Positions 30,712-39,104 of a DNA stretch of 44,532 nucleotides are shown in pieces. The translations under genes and the position numbers were made by a program. This DNA comes from JANLTP01 sp031363055. Lineage in GTDB: Bacteria; Pseudomonadota; Gammaproteobacteria; Burkholderiales; Burkholderiaceae_E. Below the pieces are notes generated by a model, which was given only the letters and a program-made list of their open reading frames with translations, had not been told where the DNA came from and searched no databases. Where the stretch lies: positions 1-44,532 of the forward strand of contig JANLTP010000213.1 of assembly GCA_031363055.1 (NCBI GenBank). The letters run 5' to 3'. Position 1 is the stretch's first letter. Each line of letters starts with the position of its first letter.

Positions 30712-31812
30712 GTGACGGTTAGAATTTCGCGCAACGCGTCACTCAAGCCCTTCAACACGTTCGCGGTAGAGGCAAACGCCGCAACGCTCGTCGAACTTCA
30801 CGACGAGCACTCGCTCGACGAAGCGCTGCAAGCCTGTGGCCCTGCCGGTCCCGAGTTGGTGCTGGGCGGCGGCAGCAACCTATTGCTGACGCGTTCGCTC
30901 AGTGGTGCCGTTTTGCGTATTGCGACCCAAGGCTATCGCGTGCTTGAACGTGCTGGCGACGAGGCAATCATTGAAGCCAGCGCCGGCGCTAGCTGGCACG
31001 ACCTGGTCTTGTGGACGCTCAATGAAGGTTGGGCCGGACTCGAGAATCTGGCGCTGATCCCGGGTTCAGTCGGTGCCAGTCCCATCCAGAATATCGGCGC
31101 CTATGGAGTTGAGTTACGCGAACAGTTCGCCGGACTGTCGGCAGTGAATCTGCGCACCGGTGAGCGACGCGAGTTTTCGCCTGAGCAGTGCGCTTTTGGT
31201 TATCGCCAGAGTATCTTCAAGAATTCCGGGTACGCCGATTGGCTGGTTTTGCGCGTGCGCTTCAGGCTGTCCAGGCAGGCTCGTCTGCGGCTGGGCTACG
31301 GCGAGCTTCGCAGTGAACTGTTAAAGAGTTCAGTCACCGATCCGGATGCCCGGCAACTGGCGGCGGCCGTCATTCGCATTCGCACGCGAAAACTACCGTC
31401 ACCGGCGCAACTTGGCAACGCCGGCAGCTTTTTCAAGAACCCGGTCGTAGCCGGCGATGTCGCGGTACGCCTGCTTGCGCAGTATCCCGACATGCCACAA
31501 TTTCCAGCCTCGACTGTGCCGTCTTCGGCGACCTCTCCGGTGCCTTCTCCCGCACCGCCATCGGTTGCCTCTGCCGCCACCACCGAAGCCGATTCATCGG
31601 CGGTGAAACTGTCGGCGGCGTGGATGATCGAGCACTGCGGCTTGAAAGGACAGCGCCGAGGCGACGCCGGCGTTTACGCGCAACACGCGCTAGTACTAGT
31701 CAATTACGGTGACGCCACCGGCGCCGAACTCTTGGCGTTGGCCAACGATATCCAGGATTCGGTTGCCCAACGCTTTGGCATCGTGATCGAACCGGAACCG
31801 CGAATAATTTAA
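30712..31812 (+). CDS. murB: UDP-N-acetylenolpyruvoylglucosamine reductase, with internal Pro/Ser-rich insert
   Basis: 366-residue FAD enzyme that reduces UDP-GlcNAc-enolpyruvate to UDP-MurNAc in peptidoglycan synthesis. The FAD-binding part has NTFAVEANA, LGGGSNLLL and GLENLALIPGSVGASPIQNIGAYG; catalytic-region marks are FGYRQSIFK, the proton-donor Ser in GSFFKNP, and AGVYAQHALVLVNYG with the C-terminal PEPRI. This is the type I MurB layout. About 35 Pro/Ser/Ala/Thr residues (263-297) interrupt the conserved run between YPDMP and WMIEHCGLKGQR. The start is GTG at 30712 without a clear ribosome site; no ATG is available. Confidence 0.95.
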   Translation: MTVRISRNASLKPFNTFAVEANAATLVELHDEHSLDEALQACGPAGPELVLGGGSNLLLTRSLSGAVLRIATQGYRVLERAGDEAIIEASAGASWHDLVLWTLNEGWAGLENLALIPGSVGASPIQNIGAYGVELREQFAGLSAVNLRTGERREFSPEQCAFGYRQSIFKNSGYADWLVLRVRFRLSRQARLRLGYGELRSELLKSSVTDPDARQLAAAVIRIRTRKLPSPAQLGNAGSFFKNPVVAGDVAVRLLAQYPDMPQFPASTVPSSATSPVPSPAPPSVASAATTEADSSAVKLSAAWMIEHCGLKGQRRGDAGVYAQHALVLVNYGDATGAELLALANDIQDSVAQRFGIVIEPEPRII

Positions 31813-31857
31813 GGCAAAGGGTCCAGTCCGGTAAATCGGCGCCGGCTACTCGACGCA

Positions 31858-32340
31858 ATGATAGACACTGGAAAGCGTGAAGCAATCAAGGTGGTCATCG
31901 ACACCAACGTCTGGTTGGACTGGCTGGTTTTTCAGGACGGCTCGACCGCAGCCTTGAGCCGCTTGGTCAGCGACGGTACTCTGCAGTGCCTGAGCAGTCC
32001 GACCATGAGAGCCGAATTGGTCAATGTCATTGGCCGACCCTATCTGGCTCGGGCGTTGCTGCGCATCGACCCGGATCACGACCAAGCAACTGCACAGGTC
32101 CTTGCAAAATTCGATGCGCTGATCGCGCCCTATGCCGAGCCCAAGCTGCAGCCCAATGCCGGGCTGCACGGCCTGGTTTGCACAGACCCCGATGATCAGG
32201 TCTTTCTCGATTTGGCTGTTCAGCTACGGGCACAGTATCTGTTAAGTCGTGACCGCGCTCTACTGAAACTGAACCGTCGCGCAGCACTGCAATTCGATTT
32301 ACGCATCGTGACACCGGAACAATTCACCGTGGCCCTTTGA
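31858..32340 (+). CDS. PIN-domain putative ribonuclease, no antitoxin nearby
   Basis: 160 residues of the COG1569-type PIN family. The acidic residues expected for the Mg-dependent nuclease site are present: D15 in VVIDTNVWLDW, a Glu in TMRAELVNV, Asp residues in TDPDDQVFLDLA and in LSRDRAL. Members are annotated as putative toxins, but no small antitoxin gene flanks it, and the neighbours are murB (45-bp gap) and a convergent signalling gene. A housekeeping RNA-processing role is therefore as likely as toxicity. ATG at 31858 is used; GTG at 31891 is an alternative that trims only the leader. Confidence 0.82.
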   Translation: MIDTGKREAIKVVIDTNVWLDWLVFQDGSTAALSRLVSDGTLQCLSSPTMRAELVNVIGRPYLARALLRIDPDHDQATAQVLAKFDALIAPYAEPKLQPNAGLHGLVCTDPDDQVFLDLAVQLRAQYLLSRDRALLKLNRRAALQFDLRIVTPEQFTVAL

Positions 32341-32354
32341 TGCGCCATCGGCGT

Positions 32355-32388
32355 CGGCAGTTCAACCCGTTGCCGGCAATTCAACCCG
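32355..32388. repeat. Direct repeat at the convergent PIN/EAL gene ends
   Basis: CGGCAGTTCAACCCG (32355-32369) recurs as CGGCAATTCAACCCG (32374-32388), 14 of 15 identical; the EAL gene stop (minus strand) lies in the second copy. Confidence 0.65.
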
Positions 32389-34738
32389 GCGCTGGCAGCG
32401 TAATGTCCTCAAGGACGTCGCGTTGGTCGGGCGAGTTGGAAAAACGCCGCTGTTGGTGTTCAACCCAATCGACGTATTCGTCAGCCATCAAGGGCTTGCC
32501 AAAATAGTAGCCCTGCGCAAAATCGCAGCCCAGGTTTCGCAGGGTAGCCATGGTTTCAGCGTCTTCAACACCCTCGGCGGTAATCTTGATATTCAAGCTG
32601 TGCGCCAGATCAACCGTCGACTTGACGATGACGCGACTGCAGTTGTCGTCGTTGACGGCTTTGACAAACTCGCGATCGATCTTGATCCCTTGAACCGGTA
32701 ATACCCGCAAATAGCCAAGCGACGAATAGCCGGTACCAAAATCATCAATCGACATCTTGACACCGAAGCGATCAAGAATGGTCAGACAATGATGGGTTGC
32801 CTCGGAGTCTTGCACAATCGCCTTCTCGGCAATCTCGACCGTAATATGGTCGGCCGACAGGTTGTAGTGTCGCAGGCGACTGACCACGTAGATCGGCAAT
32901 TCATCGCCAGCGACATCCTTGGGCGAAATGTTTACAGCAATTTGTACGTTGAGTCCCTGCTGCTTCCAGATATTCGCCTGCCGCATGGCGTTATCGAGCA
33001 CCCACCGCGTGATCGTCGTGATAAATCCAGTCTTTTCGGCAAAGGGAATGAAAGTTGCGGGATTCTGCAGGCCGCGTTCCGGATGATTCCAGCGAATCAG
33101 CGCTTCGACCATCAGCCGCTGATCGCCGTTCAGACTGACTTTGGGCTGGAAGACAAGATGCAATTCGTTCATCTCCAGCGCCCGACGCAGATCACCTTGC
33201 AAGGCCAGATATTGCTCACGGTCACGCTCGTGCTTGGGATCGAAGGCAACGGCAGCCAGTCGTCGCGATTTGGCCTCGTACATGGCCAAATCGACCGCCT
33301 GGATGAGTCTGGCTGCGTCGTCGGCATGATTCGGGTACGACGCGATCCCGATCGTCGATGACAAACGAATGGTTTGCCCTTCGAAGTCGAACGGTTGATT
33401 GATGACATCGCCCAAACGGGCCGCCACGCGGATGCCTTGTTCGGTGTCGCAGCCCGGCAGTAATACCGCGAAATCGTCGCCGCCCAATCGAGCAAGCGTC
33501 GCCACCGGCGCATTGGCAGCGTCAGAATGGACGCGAATCAGGCTGTCCGCACCGCGCAATACGGCTTTGATGCGATTGGCAATTTCACACAGGAAGGCGT
33601 CACCAGCGGCATGCCCCAGTGTTTCATTGACGTCCTTGAATTGATCCAGATCGACCAGCAACATGGTCAGCTCGCGATGTGAGAGTTTGGCGTTCTGAAG
33701 GGCTTCGGAGAGCCGCTCCTGGTACAGCGTTCGATTAGGCAGTGCCGTCAGATTGTCGCGGTAAGCTGTTTGAAGAATTTTGCGCTCGCGCTGCTGAACA
33801 CTTTCGACCAGCAGATTAAAGGTCTGCATCAGCACACTGACTTCGTCCTTGCGGCGGGTTCGCGGCATCGGCTTGAAATCACCGGTCAACAGCGATTTGA
33901 CCGAAGCCTGCAATGCGTCAAGCGGTCGTAGCCAGAACTTCATGGCCACAAAGCCCGTAAACGCGCTCAGAAGCGCGGCAAACGCCAACACCACGTACAG
34001 AGGCATGTCCAGGTTTTGAAGCGCCACGCCAAGTTTTCGAGGCACCTGGAGCGCCAAGTCGACTGCCAGAGTATTGTTGGCTGCGTCTGACAGGAAAATT
34101 CGGCGGCTCAACATCAGTTGTCCAGGTGCCGCATTGGCTGTTTTCAAGCGCGACGAGACGCCCGTCTGAACCACGACGCCGGGAAGGGTCGCCAAATCCG
34201 CTCGAAGTTGCTCATTCAGGGCGAACTGCAAGACCACGGCGGGTGAAGTTTCCGAACCGAAGGCGGCGGCGGCGGCGACCCAAAGGTACAGGCCATCGGG
34301 GCGCACCAGAAAGCCGGAGGCCTTGCCTGAGTAAAGGCTCGATCGAAACGCCGGCATGTCACGTGAACCGATTTTCTGATCCCAGGCGACGTCATGAATA
34401 ATGTCGCCCGACGGGTCCACGATCAACATGCGACTGGCCTGCGAGCGCTTGAGCAGGGATCGCAAGGTGTCCGTGGTCGGCGCCGACGAGCCGGTCACCC
34501 CGGCTCGATTCAGAATCGGATCGCGAGCCACCTGGATGACATTGACCCAGCCCTGTTCACGTATCTGCGAGATTCGGGCGCCCACCAAGCGTTCGGCGAC
34601 ATTTAATGCGGCGCGCGCGTCGAGTTCACGCTGATTGCCTTGATAGATACTCATCAGTCCGAACACCGCAGCCTGCGCCACGAAAACCAGCACAACTGTC
34701 AGCAGGACAACCTTTAGTTTCAGTGAAGTTGCGAGCAC
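32381..34738 (-). CDS. Membrane GGDEF/EAL cyclic-di-GMP signalling protein
   Basis: About 785 residues. An N-terminal membrane helix (about 8-27), a periplasmic sensor domain of CACHE-like size (about 30-245), a second helix and HAMP region (about 245-315), then a GGDEF domain with LARLGGDDFAVLLPG (near 415) and an EAL domain with VEALIRWNHPERG (near 544), IDDFGTGYSSL and IKIDREFV. The EAL metal and catalytic motifs are intact, so cyclic-di-GMP phosphodiesterase activity is expected. The cyclase motif is GGDDF rather than GGDEF/GGEEF, so it may be weak or regulatory. GTG at 34738 is chosen because AAAGGA lies 5 bp upstream; an ATG seven codons earlier would put that site inside the gene. Confidence 0.88.
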   Translation of the reverse strand: MLATSLKLKVVLLTVVLVFVAQAAVFGLMSIYQGNQRELDARAALNVAERLVGARISQIREQGWVNVIQVARDPILNRAGVTGSSAPTTDTLRSLLKRSQASRMLIVDPSGDIIHDVAWDQKIGSRDMPAFRSSLYSGKASGFLVRPDGLYLWVAAAAAFGSETSPAVVLQFALNEQLRADLATLPGVVVQTGVSSRLKTANAAPGQLMLSRRIFLSDAANNTLAVDLALQVPRKLGVALQNLDMPLYVVLAFAALLSAFTGFVAMKFWLRPLDALQASVKSLLTGDFKPMPRTRRKDEVSVLMQTFNLLVESVQQRERKILQTAYRDNLTALPNRTLYQERLSEALQNAKLSHRELTMLLVDLDQFKDVNETLGHAAGDAFLCEIANRIKAVLRGADSLIRVHSDAANAPVATLARLGGDDFAVLLPGCDTEQGIRVAARLGDVINQPFDFEGQTIRLSSTIGIASYPNHADDAARLIQAVDLAMYEAKSRRLAAVAFDPKHERDREQYLALQGDLRRALEMNELHLVFQPKVSLNGDQRLMVEALIRWNHPERGLQNPATFIPFAEKTGFITTITRWVLDNAMRQANIWKQQGLNVQIAVNISPKDVAGDELPIYVVSRLRHYNLSADHITVEIAEKAIVQDSEATHHCLTILDRFGVKMSIDDFGTGYSSLGYLRVLPVQGIKIDREFVKAVNDDNCSRVIVKSTVDLAHSLNIKITAEGVEDAETMATLRNLGCDFAQGYYFGKPLMADEYVDWVEHQQRRFSNSPDQRDVLEDITLPAPG

Positions 34739-34861
34739 GTGAATCCTTTCGTCTCGCATGATCACCGGCGCTGGCTTGTTTCGAGCCGATCGGGCGACCA
34801 ACGGCAAACTGACCAGCGCAGGCGGCGCACGGAAAGTCGGCTTTGAATCAAAGCAACATTT

Positions 34862-34903
34862 AGAAAACAAAATGAAAACAAAAAGCCGTCTCGCGACGGC
34901 TTT
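34862..34903 (-). terminator. Intrinsic terminator of the SWIB gene
   Basis: AAAGCCGTC (34882-34890) and GACGGCTTT (34895-34903) form a 9-bp stem with a 4-nt loop; on the minus strand it is followed by a long T-rich tract (complement of 34862-34884). It lies 44 bp after the stop codon of the SWIB gene. Confidence 0.85.
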
Positions 34904-34946
34904 CTGGTGCTACCACTCGTGGTTGACGAGTGTGCCTACTGCTTGA

Positions 34947-35411
34947 TCAGCTCAAATGCTTGCCAACCAGCTTGGCCATCTCAAACATCGACACCTGGGC
35001 CTTGCCAAATACGGCCTTCAGTTTTTCATCGGCGTTGATCATTCGCTTGTTGACCGAATCTTGCAGCTTCAGTTTCTTGATGTAGACCCAGAGCTGTTTG
35101 ATGACTTCGGTGCGCGGAACAGCTTTGTCGCCAATGACAGCGGCCAAATGGGCACTGGGCTTCAGGGCCTTCATGAAAGCTGCGTTCGGCTTGCGAGCGG
35201 TTGCCTTTTTAGCTGCCGGTTTCTTGGCTGCTGCGGGCGCTTTGGCTGCCGCGGGCTTTTGAGCTGCTGCAGGTTTCTTCGCGGCCATCGGCTTTTTGGC
35301 TGCAGCGGACTTGGCTGCCGGCTTCTTAGCGGGTGCTGCTTTTTTGGCCGGAGCCTTCTTCGCAGCAGGTTTCTTGGCGGCTGCTTTTTTGGCCTTCTTG
35401 GCTGTTGCCAT
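34947..35411 (-). CDS. Histone-H1-like SWIB/MDM2 domain protein
   Basis: 154 residues. The first 75 or so are Lys/Ala/Pro repeats (KKPAAKK-type) resembling the C-terminal tail of histone H1, predicted to bind DNA without sequence preference. The remainder is a SWIB/MDM2 domain (KALKPSAHLAAVIG, EVIKQLWVYIKKLKLQD, MFEMAKLVGKHL), a fold otherwise known from eukaryotic chromatin remodellers and from Chlamydia and plants. Such fusions occur in Burkholderiales and probably act as nucleoid proteins; evidence for function is thin. ATG at 35411 with GAAGGAG 5 bp upstream is preferred over GTG at 35417. Confidence 0.9.
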   Translation of the reverse strand: MATAKKAKKAAAKKPAAKKAPAKKAAPAKKPAAKSAAAKKPMAAKKPAAAQKPAAAKAPAAAKKPAAKKATARKPNAAFMKALKPSAHLAAVIGDKAVPRTEVIKQLWVYIKKLKLQDSVNKRMINADEKLKAVFGKAQVSMFEMAKLVGKHLS

Positions 35412-35413
35412 AC

Positions 35414-35587
35414 TCACTCCTTCAGGTGGGACGTGTACTGGTTGATAACAAAGGACCCTTGCAAAGAAGCGCGTAAATCCTCAAGCGCGAAGGATGCCGC
35501 TTCTTGTGCGGAAGAACAACAAATATTTCCGTTTTTAGCAACTGAAGTGTTGTATGTGCACGCCAACCAGACACTTTGTCGCAACAT
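35414..35587 (-). CDS. Possible small protein upstream of the SWIB gene
   Basis: A 57-residue frame (MLRQSVWLACTYNTS at its start, INQYTSHLKE at its end) whose TGA stop is 2 bp before the SWIB ATG and overlaps its ribosome site. That spacing is what a coupled leader cistron would show. There is no recognisable family and no clear ribosome site before the ATG at 35587. The rest of the gap to 35621 holds nothing else I can identify. It could equally be untranslated leader sequence. Confidence 0.25.
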   Translation of the reverse strand: MLRQSVWLACTYNTSVAKNGNICCSSAQEAASFALEDLRASLQGSFVINQYTSHLKE

Positions 35588-35621
35588 AAGTCGAAATGAC
35601 CCGTTTTTGCCTGTGGCGCGC

Positions 35622-36197
35622 TCAGAAAAACAGACCAAGATTAATCATCATGCCGGCTGTGCCAAACAACACCAATTCCGAGTTCAAGCGACCCCAGGTA
35701 TACCCAATCGAGGGTACGAACGCCGGTGCAACGCCAGCACTGTTGAACGGTATCTTGTTCTTGAACTCGCCTTTGTAGCCATGCAGAAATCCACCGGTCA
35801 ACTTCAGGTAGACCTTCGGGGTCTGCTCGAACGGGCGCCATACTCGACCAACATAGGCGTATTGCGAGCGCTGACCAAACGAGTTATCGAACAGCGCCAG
35901 CCCGGCCAGGTAGTTATCCGAGCGCCAGAACTCCAGATTCAACAGGCGCTGGCTGTTGTCGTGCTGCGGGTTGACGCTGAAATGCTTGGTATAGAGGCTG
36001 GTCTGGAAGTACCAGCGATCTTCCGGCTGGTTCGATCCGGCACCGGACATGACACTGCCACCCTGCGACGTCGCTTGTGCCAGCGCTTGCGCCGAAACAC
36101 CCAAGTTGAATCCAGCACCCAACATCAGTGGCAGCAAGCAATGGCGAGCAGTTCCCATCGCGGCGCGCAAGAAAAGCACCATCAGTCTTCCAGACAC
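35622..36197 (-). CDS. PagP-like outer-membrane beta-barrel protein
   Basis: About 191 residues: a signal peptide ending near ALAQA, then a small barrel-like sequence ending in the aromatic residues GLFF. Features recall PagP, the outer-membrane palmitoyl transferase that acylates lipid A: WYFQTSLYTKHF near the mature N-terminus with a His, FDNSFGQRSQYAYVGRVW, aligning with the PagP segment that holds the catalytic Asp and Ser, and repeated short amphipathic strands. The homology is judged by eye. GTG at 36197 has AAGGAAGG 6 bp upstream and is preferred; ATG at 36182 with GGAAG is the alternative. The gene follows typA by 37 bp on the same strand. Confidence 0.65.
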   Translation of the reverse strand: MSGRLMVLFLRAAMGTARHCLLPLMLGAGFNLGVSAQALAQATSQGGSVMSGAGSNQPEDRWYFQTSLYTKHFSVNPQHDNSQRLLNLEFWRSDNYLAGLALFDNSFGQRSQYAYVGRVWRPFEQTPKVYLKLTGGFLHGYKGEFKNKIPFNSAGVAPAFVPSIGYTWGRLNSELVLFGTAGMMINLGLFF

Positions 36198-36234
36198 TAT
36201 CAGCCTTCCTTCATACATCGGCCTGGGGAATCCG

Positions 36235-38100
36235 TCAGGCACTCATTTCGCGAGATTGTGCCTTACGTTCATGGGCCTTCAAAAAGCGCTTGCGAAGCCG
36301 AATGCTCTTCGGGGTCAACTCAACCAGTTCATCGTCGCCGATAAACTCGACGGCCTTCTCCAAGGTCAGCTCAATTGGCGGGACCAGAACAATGTGTTCG
36401 TCTTTTCCCGACGAGCGCACGTTGGTGAGTTGCTTTTCCTTGACCGGATTGACCACCAGATCATTGTCGCGCGAATGAATGCCGATAATCATGCCCTCAT
36501 ACAGGGGGTCGTTCGGCTTGACGAACATGCGCCCGCGCTCTTGCAGTTTCCAAAGGGCATAGGCGACCGCTGCGCCATCATCCTGTGAAATCAGGACGCC
36601 ATTGCGGCGGCTCTCGATCTCGCCCGACCAAGGGCCGTAGTCATCAAAGACATGGCTGGCGACGCCGGTTCCTCGCGTCAGGTTCAGAAACTCGTTGTGA
36701 AAGCCCACCAGGCCACGTGCCGGCACGCGGTAGTCCAGTCGCACGCGCCCGACGCCATCGGGGTCCATGACCAGCAATTCGGCCTTGCGACGACCTAGAA
36801 ACTCCATCACCTTGCCTTGATACTCATCGGCAATATCGAGCACGAGAATTTCAAACGGCTCCTGGCGTTCGCCGTCGACGGTGCGCACCCGCGGACGCGG
36901 CCTTGATACGGCAATCTCGTAGCCTTCCCGCCGCATATTCTCGAGCAAAATCGTTAAATGCAGCTCACCGCGCCCCGACACCATGAAGGTATCCGAATCG
37001 GTACCGAACTCGACTCGCAGGGCCACGTTCGATTTGAGTTCGCGCTCCAGTCGTTCGCGAATCTGTCGGCTGGTAACATATTTGCCTTCCCGGCCCGCCA
37101 TCGGCGAGGTGTTGACGATGAATTCCATCGTCATGGTCGGCTCATCAACCGATAACATCGGCAGTGCCTCGGGCCCGGCCATGTCACACACCGTCGCACC
37201 GATATCGAGTTCGTCGATGCCGTTGATCGCAATGATGTCACCGGCCAGCGCTTCATCGACGGCGACTCGCTCCAGACCCTTGAAGCGCAACACCTGGTTC
37301 ACTTTGCCGGTGACGGGCGCGACACCTGTGGTCGCTGGATCGCCATGAAGAATAGTGACGGTCTGGCCGGCGCGGATACGGCCGCGATTGATCCGGCCAA
37401 TGCCGATCTTGCCGACATAACTGGAGTAATCGAGCGCACAAATCTGCAACTGCAGGGCACCGGTGTCATCGTCGGCACGATGCGGTACCAAGCGAACGAT
37501 GGCATCGAGCAACGGCGTCATGTTCATGGAGCGCGCCTGCGCGGTGGCAGCGTCGGTCGGCAGGTCGTCCGTCAGCTCGGTCATCGCATAACCCGACAAG
37601 GCCGAGGTGTAGATCACCGTGAAGTCGAGTTGCTCTTCGGCGGCGCCCAGCTTGTCGAACAAATCGAAGGTCTGATTGACAGCCCAGTCAGGGCGCGCGC
37701 CAGGCCGGTCTATCTTGTTCACCACGACAATCGGCCGAAGGCCCAGCGCCAAGGCTTTGCGGGTCACAAAACGGGTCTGCGGCATGGGTCCATCGACCGC
37801 GTCGATCAACAGCAACACGCCGTCGACCATCGACAGCGCACGCTCGACCTCGCCGCCGAAGTCGGCGTGCCCGGGCGTGTCGACGATATTGATGCGAGTG
37901 CCTTTGTATTCAATCGCGCAGTTCTTGGCGAGAATCGTGATGCCGCGTTCGCGCTCAAGATCATTGCTGTCCATGACGCGTTCGGTCACCAACTGATGTG
38001 ATTGGAAGGTGCCCGATTGCTGCAACAGGCAGTCAACCAGGGTGGTTTTGCCGTGATCAACGTGAGCGATGATCGCGATATTTCTAATGGGGGCACTCAT
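36235..38100 (-). CDS. typA: Ribosome-associated GTPase TypA/BipA
   Basis: 621-residue translational GTPase that assists 50S assembly and stress adaptation. G1 is AHVDHGKTT (12-20), G3 DTPGHADFGGEVER and G4 NKID; EF-G-like domains II, III and V follow, and the BipA-specific C-terminal domain has the segments SRNGVLISQDDGAAVAYALWKL-type and GMIIGIHSRDNDL (parts only cited). The length is about 15 residues above the E. coli protein, from the tail. Its ATG overlaps the truB stop (ATGA), so truB-typA translation is coupled. Confidence 0.97.
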   Translation of the reverse strand: MSAPIRNIAIIAHVDHGKTTLVDCLLQQSGTFQSHQLVTERVMDSNDLERERGITILAKNCAIEYKGTRINIVDTPGHADFGGEVERALSMVDGVLLLIDAVDGPMPQTRFVTRKALALGLRPIVVVNKIDRPGARPDWAVNQTFDLFDKLGAAEEQLDFTVIYTSALSGYAMTELTDDLPTDAATAQARSMNMTPLLDAIVRLVPHRADDDTGALQLQICALDYSSYVGKIGIGRINRGRIRAGQTVTILHGDPATTGVAPVTGKVNQVLRFKGLERVAVDEALAGDIIAINGIDELDIGATVCDMAGPEALPMLSVDEPTMTMEFIVNTSPMAGREGKYVTSRQIRERLERELKSNVALRVEFGTDSDTFMVSGRGELHLTILLENMRREGYEIAVSRPRPRVRTVDGERQEPFEILVLDIADEYQGKVMEFLGRRKAELLVMDPDGVGRVRLDYRVPARGLVGFHNEFLNLTRGTGVASHVFDDYGPWSGEIESRRNGVLISQDDGAAVAYALWKLQERGRMFVKPNDPLYEGMIIGIHSRDNDLVVNPVKEKQLTNVRSSGKDEHIVLVPPIELTLEKAVEFIGDDELVELTPKSIRLRKRFLKAHERKAQSREMSA

Positions 38101-39101
38101 TCGGTTTCCGGGTCTTTGTGAGAGGAGTTCATCACCCTGATCGGTGACAGCAAACCGTCATCAAGCTTGGCGAGGCCCAACAAGTGGGCGGAGGATTCAT
38201 TTTGGTTATAAACGCGCATCGTTCGCGCGCCGGCGTTGGCGCCGGCTGCGAAGATGCCCGTCGAGAAGGTGCTCGCCGAGGCAGCAGCCGCAGCGTCGGC
38301 ATCGGCGCCCGCCGGTGAGAGCCGAATTCGTTGCCCGAGCAGAAATCGTCGTGCCTGATCGGCGTCCAGTAATTGCGCTGACAGACCGCGCAACAAGTAA
38401 TCGAGCGGCTGCACCCGGGCGAGACGCGCGGGCGCATCCAGCGCACTGAGTTCTTCAATCGAAATGGCACGCGCCACATCAAGTTCAGCAATCCGTTCGC
38501 GCCGCAGACCCGACAAATGCGCGCCGCAACCAAGCGCATGTCCAATGTCCTCTGCTAACGTGCGGATGTAGGTACCCTTGCTGCAGCGAACCCGCACTTG
38601 CACCTGAGGTAACTCGAAGCTCAAGGTCGTCAATTCAAAGATATGGATACGACGGCTGGCACGTTCGATCTCGACACCTTCGCGTGCCCAGCGATACAAG
38701 GGCTTGCCCGCATGCTTGAGCGCTGAATACATCGGCGGAGTCTGCTCCAGCTCGCCGCGAAAGCCCGATAGCACGTCCTGCCAACCCGCCAACGTGACCT
38801 CGACCGGCAGGCTGCTCAGCGTCTTGCCTTCGGCGTCGCCCGTGTCGGTCGTGATGCCGAGTCGGATATGTGCGACGTACGTTTTGTCGGCATCCTGCAG
38901 GTCGTTGGCAAACCGGGTCGCCTCACCCAGAACAACCGGCAGCAGCCCGGTCGCCAGGGGATCGAGTGTGCCGCAATGGCCGGCCTTGTTCGCATTGAGC
39001 AGAAACTGCGCCTTTTTAAGCGCCTGGTTGGACGACCAGCCCAGCGGTTTATCCAGCAACAAGAGGCCGTCTAACGGCATTCGTACACGCCCGCCGACCA
39101 T
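38097..39101 (-). CDS. truB: tRNA pseudouridine-55 synthase
   Basis: 334-residue enzyme making the universal pseudouridine in the T-loop of tRNA. The catalytic Asp is D47 in GHCGTLDPLATGLLP; LLLLDKPLGWSSNQ and RCSKGTYIRTLAEDIG are the other family marks. A C-terminal PUA-like portion is interrupted by an Ala/Ser-rich segment (about 270-290), a non-conserved extra. The ATG has GGCAGGAG 6 bp upstream, directly after rbfA (3-bp gap), and its stop overlaps the typA start, within the infB operon. Confidence 0.96.
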   Translation of the reverse strand: MVGGRVRMPLDGLLLLDKPLGWSSNQALKKAQFLLNANKAGHCGTLDPLATGLLPVVLGEATRFANDLQDADKTYVAHIRLGITTDTGDAEGKTLSSLPVEVTLAGWQDVLSGFRGELEQTPPMYSALKHAGKPLYRWAREGVEIERASRRIHIFELTTLSFELPQVQVRVRCSKGTYIRTLAEDIGHALGCGAHLSGLRRERIAELDVARAISIEELSALDAPARLARVQPLDYLLRGLSAQLLDADQARRFLLGQRIRLSPAGADADAAAAASASTFSTGIFAAGANAGARTMRVYNQNESSAHLLGLAKLDDGLLSPIRVMNSSHKDPETE

Positions 39102-39104
39102 GAG

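Noticed and set aside
31858..32340. Complete toxin-antitoxin locus
   Set aside because: No second small gene is found on either side of the PIN gene on either strand.
34956..36344. 462-codon plus-strand open frame across the SWIB gene, gap and PagP-like gene
   Set aside because: It is antisense to two better-supported genes; its Cys/Gly/Leu-rich start is the reverse reading of the Lys/Ala repeats of the SWIB gene.
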